This document shows, in pieces, positions 30,110 to 39,897 of a DNA stretch of 52,113 bases; position 1 is the stretch's first letter; each line of letters opens with the position of its first letter. The DNA is from Amaricoccus sp. (GTDB taxonomy: Bacteria; Pseudomonadota; Alphaproteobacteria; Rhodobacterales; Rhodobacteraceae). The notes beneath the pieces were generated by a model. It ran no database searches. It worked only from the letters and a program-made list of their open reading frames with translations, and was not told the origin of the DNA. The stretch covers positions 1 through 52,113 of the forward strand of contig NZ_JAGOID010000011.1 of the NCBI RefSeq assembly GCF_017995835.1, read 5' to 3'. The translations under genes were made by a program, and so were the position numbers.

Positions 30110-31270
30110 ATGACCCGACGCAACGCGCCTCCTGCGCCCGACACGATCGCGGCGCAGGCGTTGCGGCGCATCGACCCGCGCACCGGCGCGGTGGTCCCCG
30201 GCATCGAACTCGCCTCGACCTTCGCGCGCGACGAGGACTACGTCGCCCGGCAGGGCTATATCTATGCCCGCGACGGCGGGCCGACCGTGGAGCATGTCGA
30301 AGCGGTCCTCGCCGCGCTCGAAGGCGCCGCGGGCACGCTCGTCTTCGCGAGCGGCATGGCGGCGATGGTCGCGCTCGCCGAGACGCTCGCGACCGGCGAG
30401 CACGTCGTGGCGCCGGCCGGGATGTACCTCGGCGGCGCGAACTGGCTGCGGCGGATGCAGGCCCGGCGCGGGATCGACGTCACCTTCGTCGGCCCCGAGC
30501 CCGGCGCCGCCGAGGCCGCGATCCGGCCCGGCCGGACCCGTCTCGTCTGGCTGGAGACGCCGAGCAATCCGACCTGGGACATCGCCGACATCGCCGCGAC
30601 CGCGACCGCCACGCACGCCGCCGGCGCCCGGCTCGGCGTCGATTGCACCGCCGCGCCGCCCTGCACCACCCGGGCGCTGGCGCTCGGCGCCGACGTCGCC
30701 TACCACTCCGGCACGAAATACCTCGGCGGCCATTCCGACCTGACCGCCGGCGTCCTCAGCCTTGCCGCGCGCGACCCATTCTGGGAGGATCTCTGCGCCA
30801 TCCGCCGCCTGATGGGCAGCGTCATGGCCGCCTTCGAGGCCTGGCTCCTGCTGCGGGGCCTGCGCACGCTCCACCTGCGCTACGCCCGGTCGAGCGCCTC
30901 CGCCCTCGCCATCGCCCGCCATTTCGACGGCCATCCCGGCGTCGCGCGCGTGCTCTACCCCGGCCTTCCCGCGCATCCCGGCCACGCCGTCGCCGCGCGG
31001 CAGATGACCGGCGGCTTCGGCGGCATGCTGTCGCTCCTCGTCGCCGGAACCGAGCCGCAGGCGGTCGACGTGGCGCGCTTCGCCGAGGTCTTCATCCCCG
31101 CCACCTCGCTCGGCGGGGTCGAGAGCCTGATCGAGCACCGGCGCACCGTCGAGGGCGAGGACTCGCCGGCGCCGCCGACGCTGCTGCGCCTCTCCGTCGG
31201 GATCGAGGATCCCGCCGACCTTATCGCCGATCTCGAGCAGGCGCTGGAGCGTGCCGGATGCGGCGGCTGA
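30110..31270 (+). CDS. Cys/Met-metabolism PLP-dependent enzyme (cystathionine gamma-synthase/lyase family)
   Basis: A 386-residue fold type I PLP enzyme. Motifs are PGIELASTFARD, FASGMAAMVAL, LVWLETPSNPTWDI, the cofactor aspartate segment LGVDCTAAPPC, and the Schiff-base lysine in YHSGTKYLGGHSD, followed by SLGGVESLIEHRRT. Members carry out gamma-elimination/replacement on homoserine esters, cystathionine or methionine. The exact reaction cannot be assigned. It overlaps the P450 gene by 13 bases, so the two proteins are probably made together. Confidence 0.85.
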   Translation: MTRRNAPPAPDTIAAQALRRIDPRTGAVVPGIELASTFARDEDYVARQGYIYARDGGPTVEHVEAVLAALEGAAGTLVFASGMAAMVALAETLATGEHVVAPAGMYLGGANWLRRMQARRGIDVTFVGPEPGAAEAAIRPGRTRLVWLETPSNPTWDIADIAATATATHAAGARLGVDCTAAPPCTTRALALGADVAYHSGTKYLGGHSDLTAGVLSLAARDPFWEDLCAIRRLMGSVMAAFEAWLLLRGLRTLHLRYARSSASALAIARHFDGHPGVARVLYPGLPAHPGHAVAARQMTGGFGGMLSLLVAGTEPQAVDVARFAEVFIPATSLGGVESLIEHRRTVEGEDSPAPPTLLRLSVGIEDPADLIADLEQALERAGCGG

Positions 31271-32502
31271 GCCAGAACCCGCGCGATCCGGCCTTCGTCC
31301 AGGACCCCTACCCCTTCTACGACCGCGCCCGCGCGCAGGGCCCGCTCTTTCTCTGGGAGGAGTACGGCTACCCCTGCGCCGCCGGCTACGACGCGGTGAG
31401 CGCGCTCCTGCGCGACCGCCGCTTCGGCCGCGAGCCGCCGGAGGGGATGCGCCCGACCCGCCCGGCGCACCTCGCGCACTTCTACGCCATCGACGACCTC
31501 TCGCTCCTCGACCGCGAACCCCCCGCCCACACCCGGCTGCGCGGCCTCGTCCTGCGCGCCTTCACCTCGCGCCGCATCGCCGCGCTGCGCCCCGAGATCG
31601 CGACGCTCGCGAACGACCTGATCGACCGCCTGCAAGGCCCGGAGACGGACCTCCTCGCCAGCTTCGCCGAGCGGCTGCCCGTCGTCATCATCGCCCGCCT
31701 CCTCGGCGTGCCGGAGGACATGGCCGACCAGTTCCTCGCCTGGTCGCACGCCATGGTCGCGATGTACCAGGCCCGCCGCGACCGCGCCGTCGAGGACGCC
31801 GCCGACGCCGCCGCCCGCGACTTCGCCGCCTGCCTCCGCGCCCGTGTCGAGACCCGCCGCGCCGCTCCCGCCGACGACCTCGTCTCCAGCCTGATCGCCG
31901 CCGAGGCCGACGGCGAACGCCTCACCCCCGACGAGCTGATCGCCACCTGCGTCCTGCTCCTCAACGCCGGCCACGAGGCCACCGTCCACGCCATCGGCAA
32001 CGGCGTGCGCGCCATCCTGACCCTCGGCCTCGATCCCGGCCGTCTCTTCGCCGACCCCGCCGCCACCGAGCGCAGCGTCGAGGAGATCCTCCGCTTCGAC
32101 CCGCCGCTCCACCTGTTCACCCGGATCGCGCGGGAGAACGTGGAAATCTGCGGCCATCGTTTCGCGCCGGGCGACGTCGTCGGCTGCCTGCTCGCCGCCG
32201 CGAACCGCGACCCGGCGCGCTTCCCCGACCCCGGCCGCTTCGACCCGGACCGGAGCGGACCGGCGCAGCTCGCCTTCGGCGCCGGCATCCATTTCTGCGT
32301 CGGCGCGCCCCTTGCCCGGCTCGAACTCGCCGTCGCCCTGCCGACGCTCTTCGCCCGGCTCCCCGGCCTCGCCCTCGCCCGCCCGCCGACGTTCGCCGAC
32401 CGCTACCACTTCCATGGCCTCGAACGCCTCGACGTGACGATCGGCGATCCCCCGCCCGATCACGAAATTGCTATCGCGTTACAGTGGCGCCTTCGGGAAT
32501 AG
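31258..32502 (+). CDS. Cytochrome P450
   Basis: A 414-residue soluble bacterial P450. The haem loop FGAGIHFCVGAPLARLEL contains ligand Cys347, the ExxR motif is EEILRFDPP, and the I-helix reads LLNAGHEATVHAIGNG. In the I-helix the usual acid-Thr pair is Glu-Ala, with Thr one position later; P450eryF also has Ala at this place. No ferredoxin or reductase gene is adjacent, so electrons must come from elsewhere. The ATG at 31258 lies inside the PLP gene's end. The substrate is unknown; coupling to a PLP lyase suggests a small amino-acid-derived product (inference). Confidence 0.9.
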   Translation: MRRLSQNPRDPAFVQDPYPFYDRARAQGPLFLWEEYGYPCAAGYDAVSALLRDRRFGREPPEGMRPTRPAHLAHFYAIDDLSLLDREPPAHTRLRGLVLRAFTSRRIAALRPEIATLANDLIDRLQGPETDLLASFAERLPVVIIARLLGVPEDMADQFLAWSHAMVAMYQARRDRAVEDAADAAARDFAACLRARVETRRAAPADDLVSSLIAAEADGERLTPDELIATCVLLLNAGHEATVHAIGNGVRAILTLGLDPGRLFADPAATERSVEEILRFDPPLHLFTRIARENVEICGHRFAPGDVVGCLLAAANRDPARFPDPGRFDPDRSGPAQLAFGAGIHFCVGAPLARLELAVALPTLFARLPGLALARPPTFADRYHFHGLERLDVTIGDPPPDHEIAIALQWRLRE

Positions 32503-32561
32503 TCGCCCGTACGAAGCCGCGCGCCACCATGGGACGCGCGCAACGGAAAGGACAGGGACAG

Positions 32562-33008
32562 ATGCACCGCCTCGGCCTTCTCATCGGCGCCTTCGGAGCG
32601 CTCGCAGTCCCCTCGGTCGCCGCCGAGGATCCGATCGCGGTGCGCCAGGCGATCATGAGCAGCGTCGGCGCCGCGGCGGGCGTCGCCGGCGGCGTGATGA
32701 AGGGCGAGATCACCTATGCGCCCGCGGTGGGCAAGTCGGCGATCGCCACCATCCACGCCGCGGCGATGACCTATGGCGACTTCTTCCCCGAGGGGGCCGA
32801 GGACGCCGCCCGCTCCAAGGCGAGCCCGAAGATCTGGACGGATCGCGCCGGCTTCGACGCCGAGCTGGCCAAGCTCCGCGAGGCCGCCGCCGCGGCGAAC
32901 GAGGCGGCGGGCCGCGCCGGCCCCGCCGACGCGGCCGCCTTCGCCGCGCTGATGGGTCCGATCATGGACGAGTGCAAGAGCTGCCACGAGAAATTCCGGC
33001 TGGAATAG
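32562..33008 (+). CDS. Cytochrome c556-like (cytochrome c' family)
   Basis: A 148-residue periplasmic cytochrome. A signal peptide ends near residue 21 (PSVAAED), then come the four-helix-bundle pattern of cytochrome c'/c556 and a C-terminal haem motif CKSCH at 138-142 (DECKSCHEKFRLE). I chose the ATG at 32562, preceded by ACAGGGACAG, because it puts the signal peptide at the start; an in-frame ATG at 32529 adds a charged stretch. The next gene, a dihaem cytochrome, starts 13 bases after its stop. Confidence 0.9.
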   Translation: MHRLGLLIGAFGALAVPSVAAEDPIAVRQAIMSSVGAAAGVAGGVMKGEITYAPAVGKSAIATIHAAAMTYGDFFPEGAEDAARSKASPKIWTDRAGFDAELAKLREAAAAANEAAGRAGPADAAAFAALMGPIMDECKSCHEKFRLE

Positions 33009-33021
33009 CGGCGGCGCGCCC

Positions 33022-33933
33022 ATGCTCGGGATCCGCCTCGTCGTCGCCGCCGTCCTGCTCGCCCTCGTCGGGGGCGGGCTGTTCTGGTTCCTGACCCGGC
33101 CCGAGCGGCTGGATCTCGCGACGCTGTCCGCGCTCCCGGAGGGCGCCGCGGGCCGGGGCGAGCTGGTGTTCTGGGCCGGCGGCTGCGCCTCGTGCCACGC
33201 GGCCGAAGGCGCGCGCGGCGAGGATAGGCTGAAGCTCGGCGGCGGCCGGCGTCTCGCCAGCGACTTCGGAACCTTCGTCGCCCCGAACATCTCCTCCGAT
33301 CCCGAGGACGGCATCGGCGCCTGGACGACGGCCGACCTCGCGAACGCGATGATGCGTGGCGTCTCGCCCGACGGACGACACTACTACCCGGCCTTCCCCT
33401 ACACCTCCTATGCACGCATGGACCCGGTCGACATCGCCGACCTGCGCGCCTACCTCGCCACGCTCCCGGCGGTCGCCGGGCGCGCGCCCGACCACGAACT
33501 CGCCTTCCCGTTCACCATCCGGCGCGGCGTCGGCCTCTGGAAGCTCGCATTCCTTTCCGATGCGCCGGTGACCGCGATCGACGAGACCGACCCCCGGCTC
33601 GTCCGGGGCCGCTACCTCGTCGAGGGCCCGGGCCATTGCGGCGAATGCCACACGCCACGCAACCTCGCCGGCGGCCTCGACAAGTCCCGCTGGCTGGCGG
33701 GCGGACCCAACCCCGAAGGCAAGGGCACGATTCCGAACGTCACCCCGGGCGGCCTCGACTGGTCGCCCGGCGACATCGCCTACTACCTCGAGACCGGCTT
33801 CACCCCCGAGTTCGACAGCGCCGGCGGCAGCATGGTCGCCGTGCAGGAGAACATGGCGATGCTGCCCGCCTCCGACCGCGAGGCGATCGCCGCCTACCTC
33901 CTCGCGGTCCCGTCGCACGCCTCCGGGGGTTGA
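33022..33933 (+). CDS. Membrane-anchored dihaem cytochrome c
   Basis: A 303-residue protein with an N-terminal membrane anchor (about residues 4-24) and two cytochrome c domains. The first haem motif is CASCH (C55, C58, H59), the second CGECH (C206, C209, H210). Such dihaem proteins often accept electrons from periplasmic dehydrogenases. With the c556-like gene just upstream it forms a two-gene electron-transfer unit; no dehydrogenase gene is adjacent, so the donor is unknown. Confidence 0.88.
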   Translation: MLGIRLVVAAVLLALVGGGLFWFLTRPERLDLATLSALPEGAAGRGELVFWAGGCASCHAAEGARGEDRLKLGGGRRLASDFGTFVAPNISSDPEDGIGAWTTADLANAMMRGVSPDGRHYYPAFPYTSYARMDPVDIADLRAYLATLPAVAGRAPDHELAFPFTIRRGVGLWKLAFLSDAPVTAIDETDPRLVRGRYLVEGPGHCGECHTPRNLAGGLDKSRWLAGGPNPEGKGTIPNVTPGGLDWSPGDIAYYLETGFTPEFDSAGGSMVAVQENMAMLPASDREAIAAYLLAVPSHASGG

Positions 33934-33988
33934 CGCCGTCCCTCGCGCGCCCGAGGTAGTCGCGGCGCGATGCAGGGAGGCCGAGCCG

Positions 33989-36016
33989 ATGAACCAGCTC
34001 GTTCGGGAATGGGACCGGCCCTACGGGATGCCGCCGCTCGACGCGCTCCGCGACGAGGAGTTCGCGCCCGCCTTCGACGAGGGCCTGACCGAGGCCCGCG
34101 CCAACATCGACGCGATCGCCGACAATCCCGAGCCGCCGAGCTTCGCCAACACGATCGAGGCGATGGAGCGCGCCGAGAAGACGCTCGACCGCGTCTGCGC
34201 GGTGTTCTTCAACCTCGCGAGCGCCCATACGAACGACACGATCGAGGCGCTCCAGCGCGAACTGTCGCCCCGCCTCTCGGCGCACGGCTCGGCGACGATG
34301 ATGAACGCGAAGCTCTTCGCCCGCGTCGACGCGCTGATGCAGGGCCGGGCCGGCCTCGAGCTCACGCCCGAGCAGGGACGCGTGCTCGAACTCTACCACC
34401 GGATGTTCGTCCGCGCCGGGGCCCGGCTCGAAGGCGCCGACCGCGGACGCCTCGCCGCCGTGCTGGAGCGGCTCGCCACGCTCTCGACCCGGTTCTCCCA
34501 GAACGTCCGCGCCGACGAGAAGTCCTGGACGATGCCGCTCGCCTCCGGCGACCTCGACAGCCTGCCGCCGTTCCTCGTCGACGCGCTGGCGCAGGCGGCC
34601 GCCGACCGCGGCCTGCCGGGCCACGTCGTCACCCTGTCGCGCAGCCTGATCGTGCCCTTCCTGCAATTCTCCGCCCGCCGCGACCTGCGCGAGAAGGCCT
34701 TCCGCGCCTGGGTCGCCCGCGGCGCGAACGGCGGCGAGACCGACAACCGGGCCGTCGCCGCCGAGATCCTCTCGCTCCGCGCCGAACGGGCGAAGCTCCT
34801 CGGCTACGACACCTTCGCCGACTACAAGCTCGCCCCCGAGATGGCCAAGACCCCGGCCAGCGTCCGCGATCTCCTGATGGCGGTCTGGGCGCCCGCCCGC
34901 GCCCGCGCCGAGGCCGACGCCGTGCGGCTCGCCGAGCTGATGCGCGCCGAGGGCGTCAACGACGCGCTCGCGCCCTGGGACTGGCGGCGCTATGCCGCGA
35001 TCCGCCAGCGGGTGGAGCACGCGCTCGACGAGGCGGAGGTGAAACCCTACCTCCAGCTCGACGCGATGATCGCAGCCGCCTTCGACGTCGCCGGCAGGCT
35101 GTTCGGCCTCGCTTTCCGCCCGATCGACGCGGCCCTCCACCACCCGGACGCCCGCGCCTGGGAGGTGACCCGCGACGGCCGACATGTCGGCGTCTTCATC
35201 GGCGACTACTTCGCCCGGCCGTCGAAGAAGTCCGGCGCCTGGTGCTCGTCCTTCCGCAGCCAGTCGCGGCTCGACGGCGACGAGACCCCGATCGCCATCA
35301 ACGTCTGCAACTTCGCCAAGGCCCCGGCCGGCCAGCCGACGCTCCTGACCTTCGACGACGCGCGCACGCTCTTCCACGAGATGGGCCACGCGCTCCATGT
35401 GCTCATGTCGGACGTGACCTATCCCTTCGTCTCCGGAACCTCGGTCGCCCGCGACTTCGTGGAGCTGCCGAGCCAGCTCTACGAGCACTGGCTCGAGGCG
35501 CCCGAGGTTCTGGCCGCCCATGCCCGCCACGCCGAGACCGGCGAGCCGATGCCGCCCGAACTGCTCTCGCGCCTGATCGCGGCGCGCAACTTCGACCAGG
35601 GCTTCGCCACCGTGGAATACGTCGCCTCGGCCGTCGTCGACCTCGACCTGCATTCCGGACCCGCGCCCGCCGACCCGATGGCGGCGCAGGCGGCGACGCT
35701 CGACCGGCTCGGGATGCCGGAGGCGATCGTGATGCGCCACGCCACCCCGCATTTCGACCATATCTTCGCCGGCGACGGCTATTCGGCCGGCTACTACTCC
35801 TACATGTGGTCCGAGGTGATGGACGCCGACGCCTTCGCCGCCTTCCGCGAGACGGGCGACCTCTTCGATCCGACCGTCGCGGCGAGCCTCGCCGAGAACA
35901 TCCTGAGCAAGGGCGGATCGCGCGACGCGGCCCAACTCTACAAGGCCTTCCGCGGCCGGCTGCCGGGCGTCGACGCGCTCATCGAGCAGCGCGGCCTTGC
36001 CGGGAACCGCGAGTGA
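33989..36016 (+). CDS. M3-family oligopeptidase (Dcp/PrlC-like)
   Basis: A 675-residue zinc peptidase of the thimet/M3 family, which cleaves short cytosolic peptides. The zinc motif is HEMGH (H463-E464-x-x-H467), followed by the third ligand Glu in FVELPSQLYEHW and the C-terminal YSAGYYSYMWSEVMDADAF typical of Dcp/oligopeptidase A. There is no signal peptide. An AGGGAGG site precedes the ATG at 33989. Peptidyl-dipeptidase versus oligopeptidase A activity cannot be decided from sequence. Confidence 0.92.
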   Translation: MNQLVREWDRPYGMPPLDALRDEEFAPAFDEGLTEARANIDAIADNPEPPSFANTIEAMERAEKTLDRVCAVFFNLASAHTNDTIEALQRELSPRLSAHGSATMMNAKLFARVDALMQGRAGLELTPEQGRVLELYHRMFVRAGARLEGADRGRLAAVLERLATLSTRFSQNVRADEKSWTMPLASGDLDSLPPFLVDALAQAAADRGLPGHVVTLSRSLIVPFLQFSARRDLREKAFRAWVARGANGGETDNRAVAAEILSLRAERAKLLGYDTFADYKLAPEMAKTPASVRDLLMAVWAPARARAEADAVRLAELMRAEGVNDALAPWDWRRYAAIRQRVEHALDEAEVKPYLQLDAMIAAAFDVAGRLFGLAFRPIDAALHHPDARAWEVTRDGRHVGVFIGDYFARPSKKSGAWCSSFRSQSRLDGDETPIAINVCNFAKAPAGQPTLLTFDDARTLFHEMGHALHVLMSDVTYPFVSGTSVARDFVELPSQLYEHWLEAPEVLAAHARHAETGEPMPPELLSRLIAARNFDQGFATVEYVASAVVDLDLHSGPAPADPMAAQAATLDRLGMPEAIVMRHATPHFDHIFAGDGYSAGYYSYMWSEVMDADAFAAFRETGDLFDPTVAASLAENILSKGGSRDAAQLYKAFRGRLPGVDALIEQRGLAGNRE

Positions 36017-36420
36017 CGCCACGGGTCGAAGCCGGGGCGCTCCGTGCGTGCGGATTGTGCATGGGTGCATCCGCCTGCCCGCTCAACCATTGGTGTTTTC
36101 GGGGGGATCTCTACCCACCTCGACGGCCGCCACGGCGCAAGTGGTACAGCCGATAGAAACAGCCTTGATTCGGGTTCCTAGACGACCCGTGCGGCAACGA
36201 AACCGCGGGGACTCATACTTTCGCGCGACGAGCAAACTTGCGCCGATACCCGCGTATGCGAAAATTTTCAGTTCTATCTTTCGCCTGCTATCTTGCGTTG
36301 ACGAAAAACGGAACTACTATGGCAACCGCGTCTGACATCTCGCAGCCGTATGGGCGCTACAAGAATGCAACCGAGCTGACCGGACGGTCTGCGCCGGCTG
36401 CAGATAAAGGATGAGGCTTG
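36017..36420. other. 404-base intergenic region between the M3 peptidase and mucR
   Basis: This is the longest gene-free stretch and is clearly less GC-rich than its surroundings toward its end. It holds a degenerate GTGCAT-type repeat (36044-36070), a GAAAATTTTC palindrome near 36260-36269, and a weak promoter-like pair, TTTTCA (36265-36270) and TATCTT (36289-36294), 18 bases apart. A 31-codon open frame (36319-36414) lies just before mucR in the same frame, separated by one TGA. Long AT-rich leaders with TA steps are typical MucR/Ros autoregulatory targets, which is the likely main function. Confidence 0.5.
36044..36070 (+). repeat. Degenerate GTGCAT array, copy C
   Basis: GTGCGT at 36044 is followed 13 bases later by TTGTGCATG (GTGCAT at 36057) and then by another GTGCAT at 36065. 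The first 20 bases match copy A at 15 positions, including the whole TTGTGCATG block, but the third unit is 8 rather than 11 bases away and no fourth is seen. It starts 28 bases after the peptidase stop. Membership in the same element family is probable, not certain. Confidence 0.4.
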
Positions 36421-36852
36421 ATGACTGAAGAGCAAAACATCGGTCGGGGAGAGATTCTCGCCCTGACAACAGAAATCGTGTCCGCTCATGTCGCGAACAA
36501 TCCGATCGTGCAGAGTGACGTCGCCGAGCTAATCCAATCCGTATTCAACAAGCTCAGCGAGCTCGCCGCCGGAGAAGAAGTGGCGCTGATCGAGCTGACG
36601 CCTGCCGTTCCGATCAAGAAATCGGTCACGGACGACTACATCGTCTGTCTTGAGGACGGAAAGAAGCTCAAGATGCTGAAGCGGCATCTTATGACGTCCT
36701 ACAACATGACCCCTGAGGAGTACCGGGCCAAGTGGGGCCTGAAGCCCGACTATCCCATGGTGGCGCCGAACTACGCCGCCAAGCGGCAGGAACTCGCCAA
36801 GAAAATCGGCCTCGGCCGCAAGCCGCGGGTGCAAAGCGGGCGGGCGAAGTAG
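36421..36852 (+). CDS. MucR/Ros-family transcriptional regulator
   Basis: A 143-residue DNA-binding protein of the alphaproteobacterial Ros/MucR family, global regulators of surface polysaccharide, motility and cell cycle genes. The core YIVCLEDGKKLKMLKRHL, the MTPEEYRAKWGLKPDYPMVAPNYA segment and the basic C-terminus are diagnostic. In Ros zinc is bound by Cys-Cys-His-His; here the matching positions are Cys76, Asp79, His89 and Ser93/Tyr94, so the last ligand is lost. Metal-independent Ros/MucR homologues are known from Mesorhizobium. The ATG at 36421 follows AAAGGA; a strong terminator follows the gene. Confidence 0.92.
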   Translation: MTEEQNIGRGEILALTTEIVSAHVANNPIVQSDVAELIQSVFNKLSELAAGEEVALIELTPAVPIKKSVTDDYIVCLEDGKKLKMLKRHLMTSYNMTPEEYRAKWGLKPDYPMVAPNYAAKRQELAKKIGLGRKPRVQSGRAK

Positions 36853-36904
36853 CCTCGACGCCAGGCGGCCAGGGTTGATCAGCCCAGGCCGCGCCGCTAG
36901 ATCG

Positions 36905-36947
36905 AGGGCGCGCCGGGGGCCGGTCCCGCGGCGCGCCCTTGCCTTTT
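36905..36947 (+). terminator. Rho-independent terminator of mucR
   Basis: AGGGCGCGCCG (36905-36915) and CGGCGCGCCCT (36929-36939) form an 11-bp stem whose 13-base loop can pair further. A T-rich tail (TTGCCTTTT, 36939-36947) follows. This is the clearest intrinsic terminator in the window. It separates mucR from the miaB housekeeping operon, whose ATG lies only 13 bases beyond the tail. Confidence 0.8.
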
Positions 36948-36960
36948 CCGGTGGACCGCC

Positions 36961-38274
36961 ATGACCGCGCCGAAGAAGCTGTTCGTCCGCACCTACGGCT
37001 GCCAGATGAACGTCTACGACAGCGAGCGCATGACCGCTGCGCTCGCCGCGCAGGGCTATGCCCCGACCGATGTCGTCGACGACGCGGACCTCGTGCTGCT
37101 GAACACCTGCCACATCCGCGAGAAGGCCGCCGAGAAGGTCTATTCCGAGATCGGCCGCCTGCGCCGGCTGAAGACCGCCCGCCCCGGAATGGCGATCGGC
37201 GTCGCCGGCTGCGTCGCGCAGGCCGAGGGCGCCGAGATGCTGGCCCGCGCGCCAGCCGTCGACTTCGTGGTCGGCCCGCAGGCCTATCACCGGCTTCCCT
37301 CCCTCCTCGACCGCGTCGGCCGCGGCGAGCGCCCGGTCGATACCGAGTTCCCCGCGGAGGACAAGTTCGAGCACCTGCCGGCCGACCGGCGCGCCCGGCG
37401 CGCGCCGGCGGCGTTCCTGACCGTGCAGGAGGGCTGCGACAAGTTCTGCGCCTTCTGCGTCGTGCCCTATACCCGCGGCGCCGAGGTCTCGCGCCCCGCA
37501 GCGCGGATCGAGGCGGAGGCGCGCGATCTCGTCGCCCGCGGCGTGGTCGAGATCACGCTGCTCGGCCAGAACGTCAACGCCTACCGCGACGCGGAAGGCG
37601 TCACGCTCGCCGCCCTCGTGCGCCACCTCGCGCGCATCGAGGGACTGGAGCGGCTGCGCTACACCACCTCGCACCCCAACGACATGGCCGACGACCTGAT
37701 CGCCGCCCACGGCGACGAGCCGAAGCTGATGCCCTACCTGCACCTGCCCGTGCAGGCCGGCAGCGACCGGGTGCTCAAGGCGATGAACCGCCGCCATACC
37801 GCCGCCGCCTACCTCCGCCTCGTCGAGCGCATCCGCGCCGCCCGCCCGGACATGGCGCTGTCGGGCGACTTCATCGTCGGATTTCCGGGCGAGACCGAGG
37901 CCGACTTCGCCGACACGCTGGCGCTGGTGGAGACGGTCGGCTACGCGCAGGCCTATTCCTTCGCGTACTCCTCCCGTCCCGGCACCCCCGCCGCCGACCG
38001 GCCGCAGCTCGCCGAGGACGTCAAGGCCGACCGCCTCCACCGTCTCCAGGCGCTGCTCGCGCGCCAGCAGTCCGCCTTTCAGCTGGGGCTCGTCGGCCGC
38101 ACGCTGCCCGTGCTCATCGAGAAGCCCGGCCGCGAGCCCGGGCAGATGACCGGCCGCTCCCCCTACCTCACCGCCGTCCATCTCGAAGCCGACGCGACGC
38201 TCGTGGGGCGCATCGTGCCGGCCCGCATCCTCGCCGCCGGCCGCAACTCGCTCGCGGGCGCTCTGGCCGCCTGA
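36961..38274 (+). CDS. miaB: tRNA-2-methylthio-N6-dimethylallyladenosine synthase MiaB
   Basis: Radical-SAM methylthiotransferase acting on i6A37 of tRNAs. The 437-residue protein has the N-terminal UPF0004 domain with cluster ligands Cys14, Cys50 and Cys84 ([21 protein letters not shown]), the radical-SAM motif CDKFCAFC, and a C-terminal TRAM-like region. It opens the classic alphaproteobacterial run miaB-phoH-ybeY-corC-lnt. Confidence 0.96.
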   Translation: MTAPKKLFVRTYGCQMNVYDSERMTAALAAQGYAPTDVVDDADLVLLNTCHIREKAAEKVYSEIGRLRRLKTARPGMAIGVAGCVAQAEGAEMLARAPAVDFVVGPQAYHRLPSLLDRVGRGERPVDTEFPAEDKFEHLPADRRARRAPAAFLTVQEGCDKFCAFCVVPYTRGAEVSRPAARIEAEARDLVARGVVEITLLGQNVNAYRDAEGVTLAALVRHLARIEGLERLRYTTSHPNDMADDLIAAHGDEPKLMPYLHLPVQAGSDRVLKAMNRRHTAAAYLRLVERIRAARPDMALSGDFIVGFPGETEADFADTLALVETVGYAQAYSFAYSSRPGTPAADRPQLAEDVKADRLHRLQALLARQQSAFQLGLVGRTLPVLIEKPGREPGQMTGRSPYLTAVHLEADATLVGRIVPARILAAGRNSLAGALAA

Positions 38275-38380
38275 GCCTCTCCTCCGGACCCCGGCGTCGA
38301 CGCGCCGAGCCGGCTTGCGCCGGGTCAGCGGCTGGGGCACTCTTGGACCGGTAGAGTTTCTCTCACGGCCCGGAGGCCCC

Positions 38381-39380
<1,000 letters not shown>

Positions 39381-39388
<8 letters not shown>

Positions 39389-39860
39389 GGCCGGCGGCCC
39401 CGTCGACACGCTGATCGAGGACGCGCGCTGGGAGGCGCTCGGCCTGCCGGCGCTCGCCGACCGTGCCGCCGCCGCCGCACTGGAGGCCGCAGGCCTCGAT
39501 CCCGGCGGCTGCGAGATCGGCCTCCTCGCCGCCGACGACGCCCGCATCGCCGCCCTTAACGCCGAGTGGCGCGGCAAGCAGGACGCCACCAACGTGCTGT
39601 CCTGGCCGTCCGCCGACGGTCCGGCGCTTCCCGGCGAGGCGCGCTTCCTCGGCGACCTCGCGCTTGCCTTCGAGACCTGCGCCGCCGAGGCCGAGGCCGC
39701 GGGGGTTCCTGCGGCCGACCACGTGACGCACCTCGTCGTCCACGGCGTGCTCCACCTTGTCGGCCACGACCACGAGGACGACGGCGAAGCCGAGGCCATG
39801 GAGGCGCTGGAGCGGAAAGTGCTTGCCAGCCTCGGGGTGGCGGACCCATATAGCCGCTAG
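39381..39860 (+). CDS. ybeY: Endoribonuclease / rRNA maturation factor YbeY
   Basis: A 159-residue zinc protein involved in 16S rRNA 3'-end maturation and ribosome quality control. The metal motif HGVLHLVGHDH (H3xH5xH pattern) near residue 119 is intact, and LNAEWRGKQDATNVLSWP precedes it. The 8-base overlap with phoH is typical, and the two products commonly act together. Confidence 0.95.
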
Positions 39861-39897
39861 GAGGCGCCCCTTGCGCGTCGCAACGGACCATGCCCCG

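Noticed and set aside
36319-36414. 31-codon open frame upstream of mucR as a separate gene
   Set aside because: Only a weak ribosome site and no recognisable motif; the same-frame position is notable but can be chance. Kept as part of a finding, not as a CDS.
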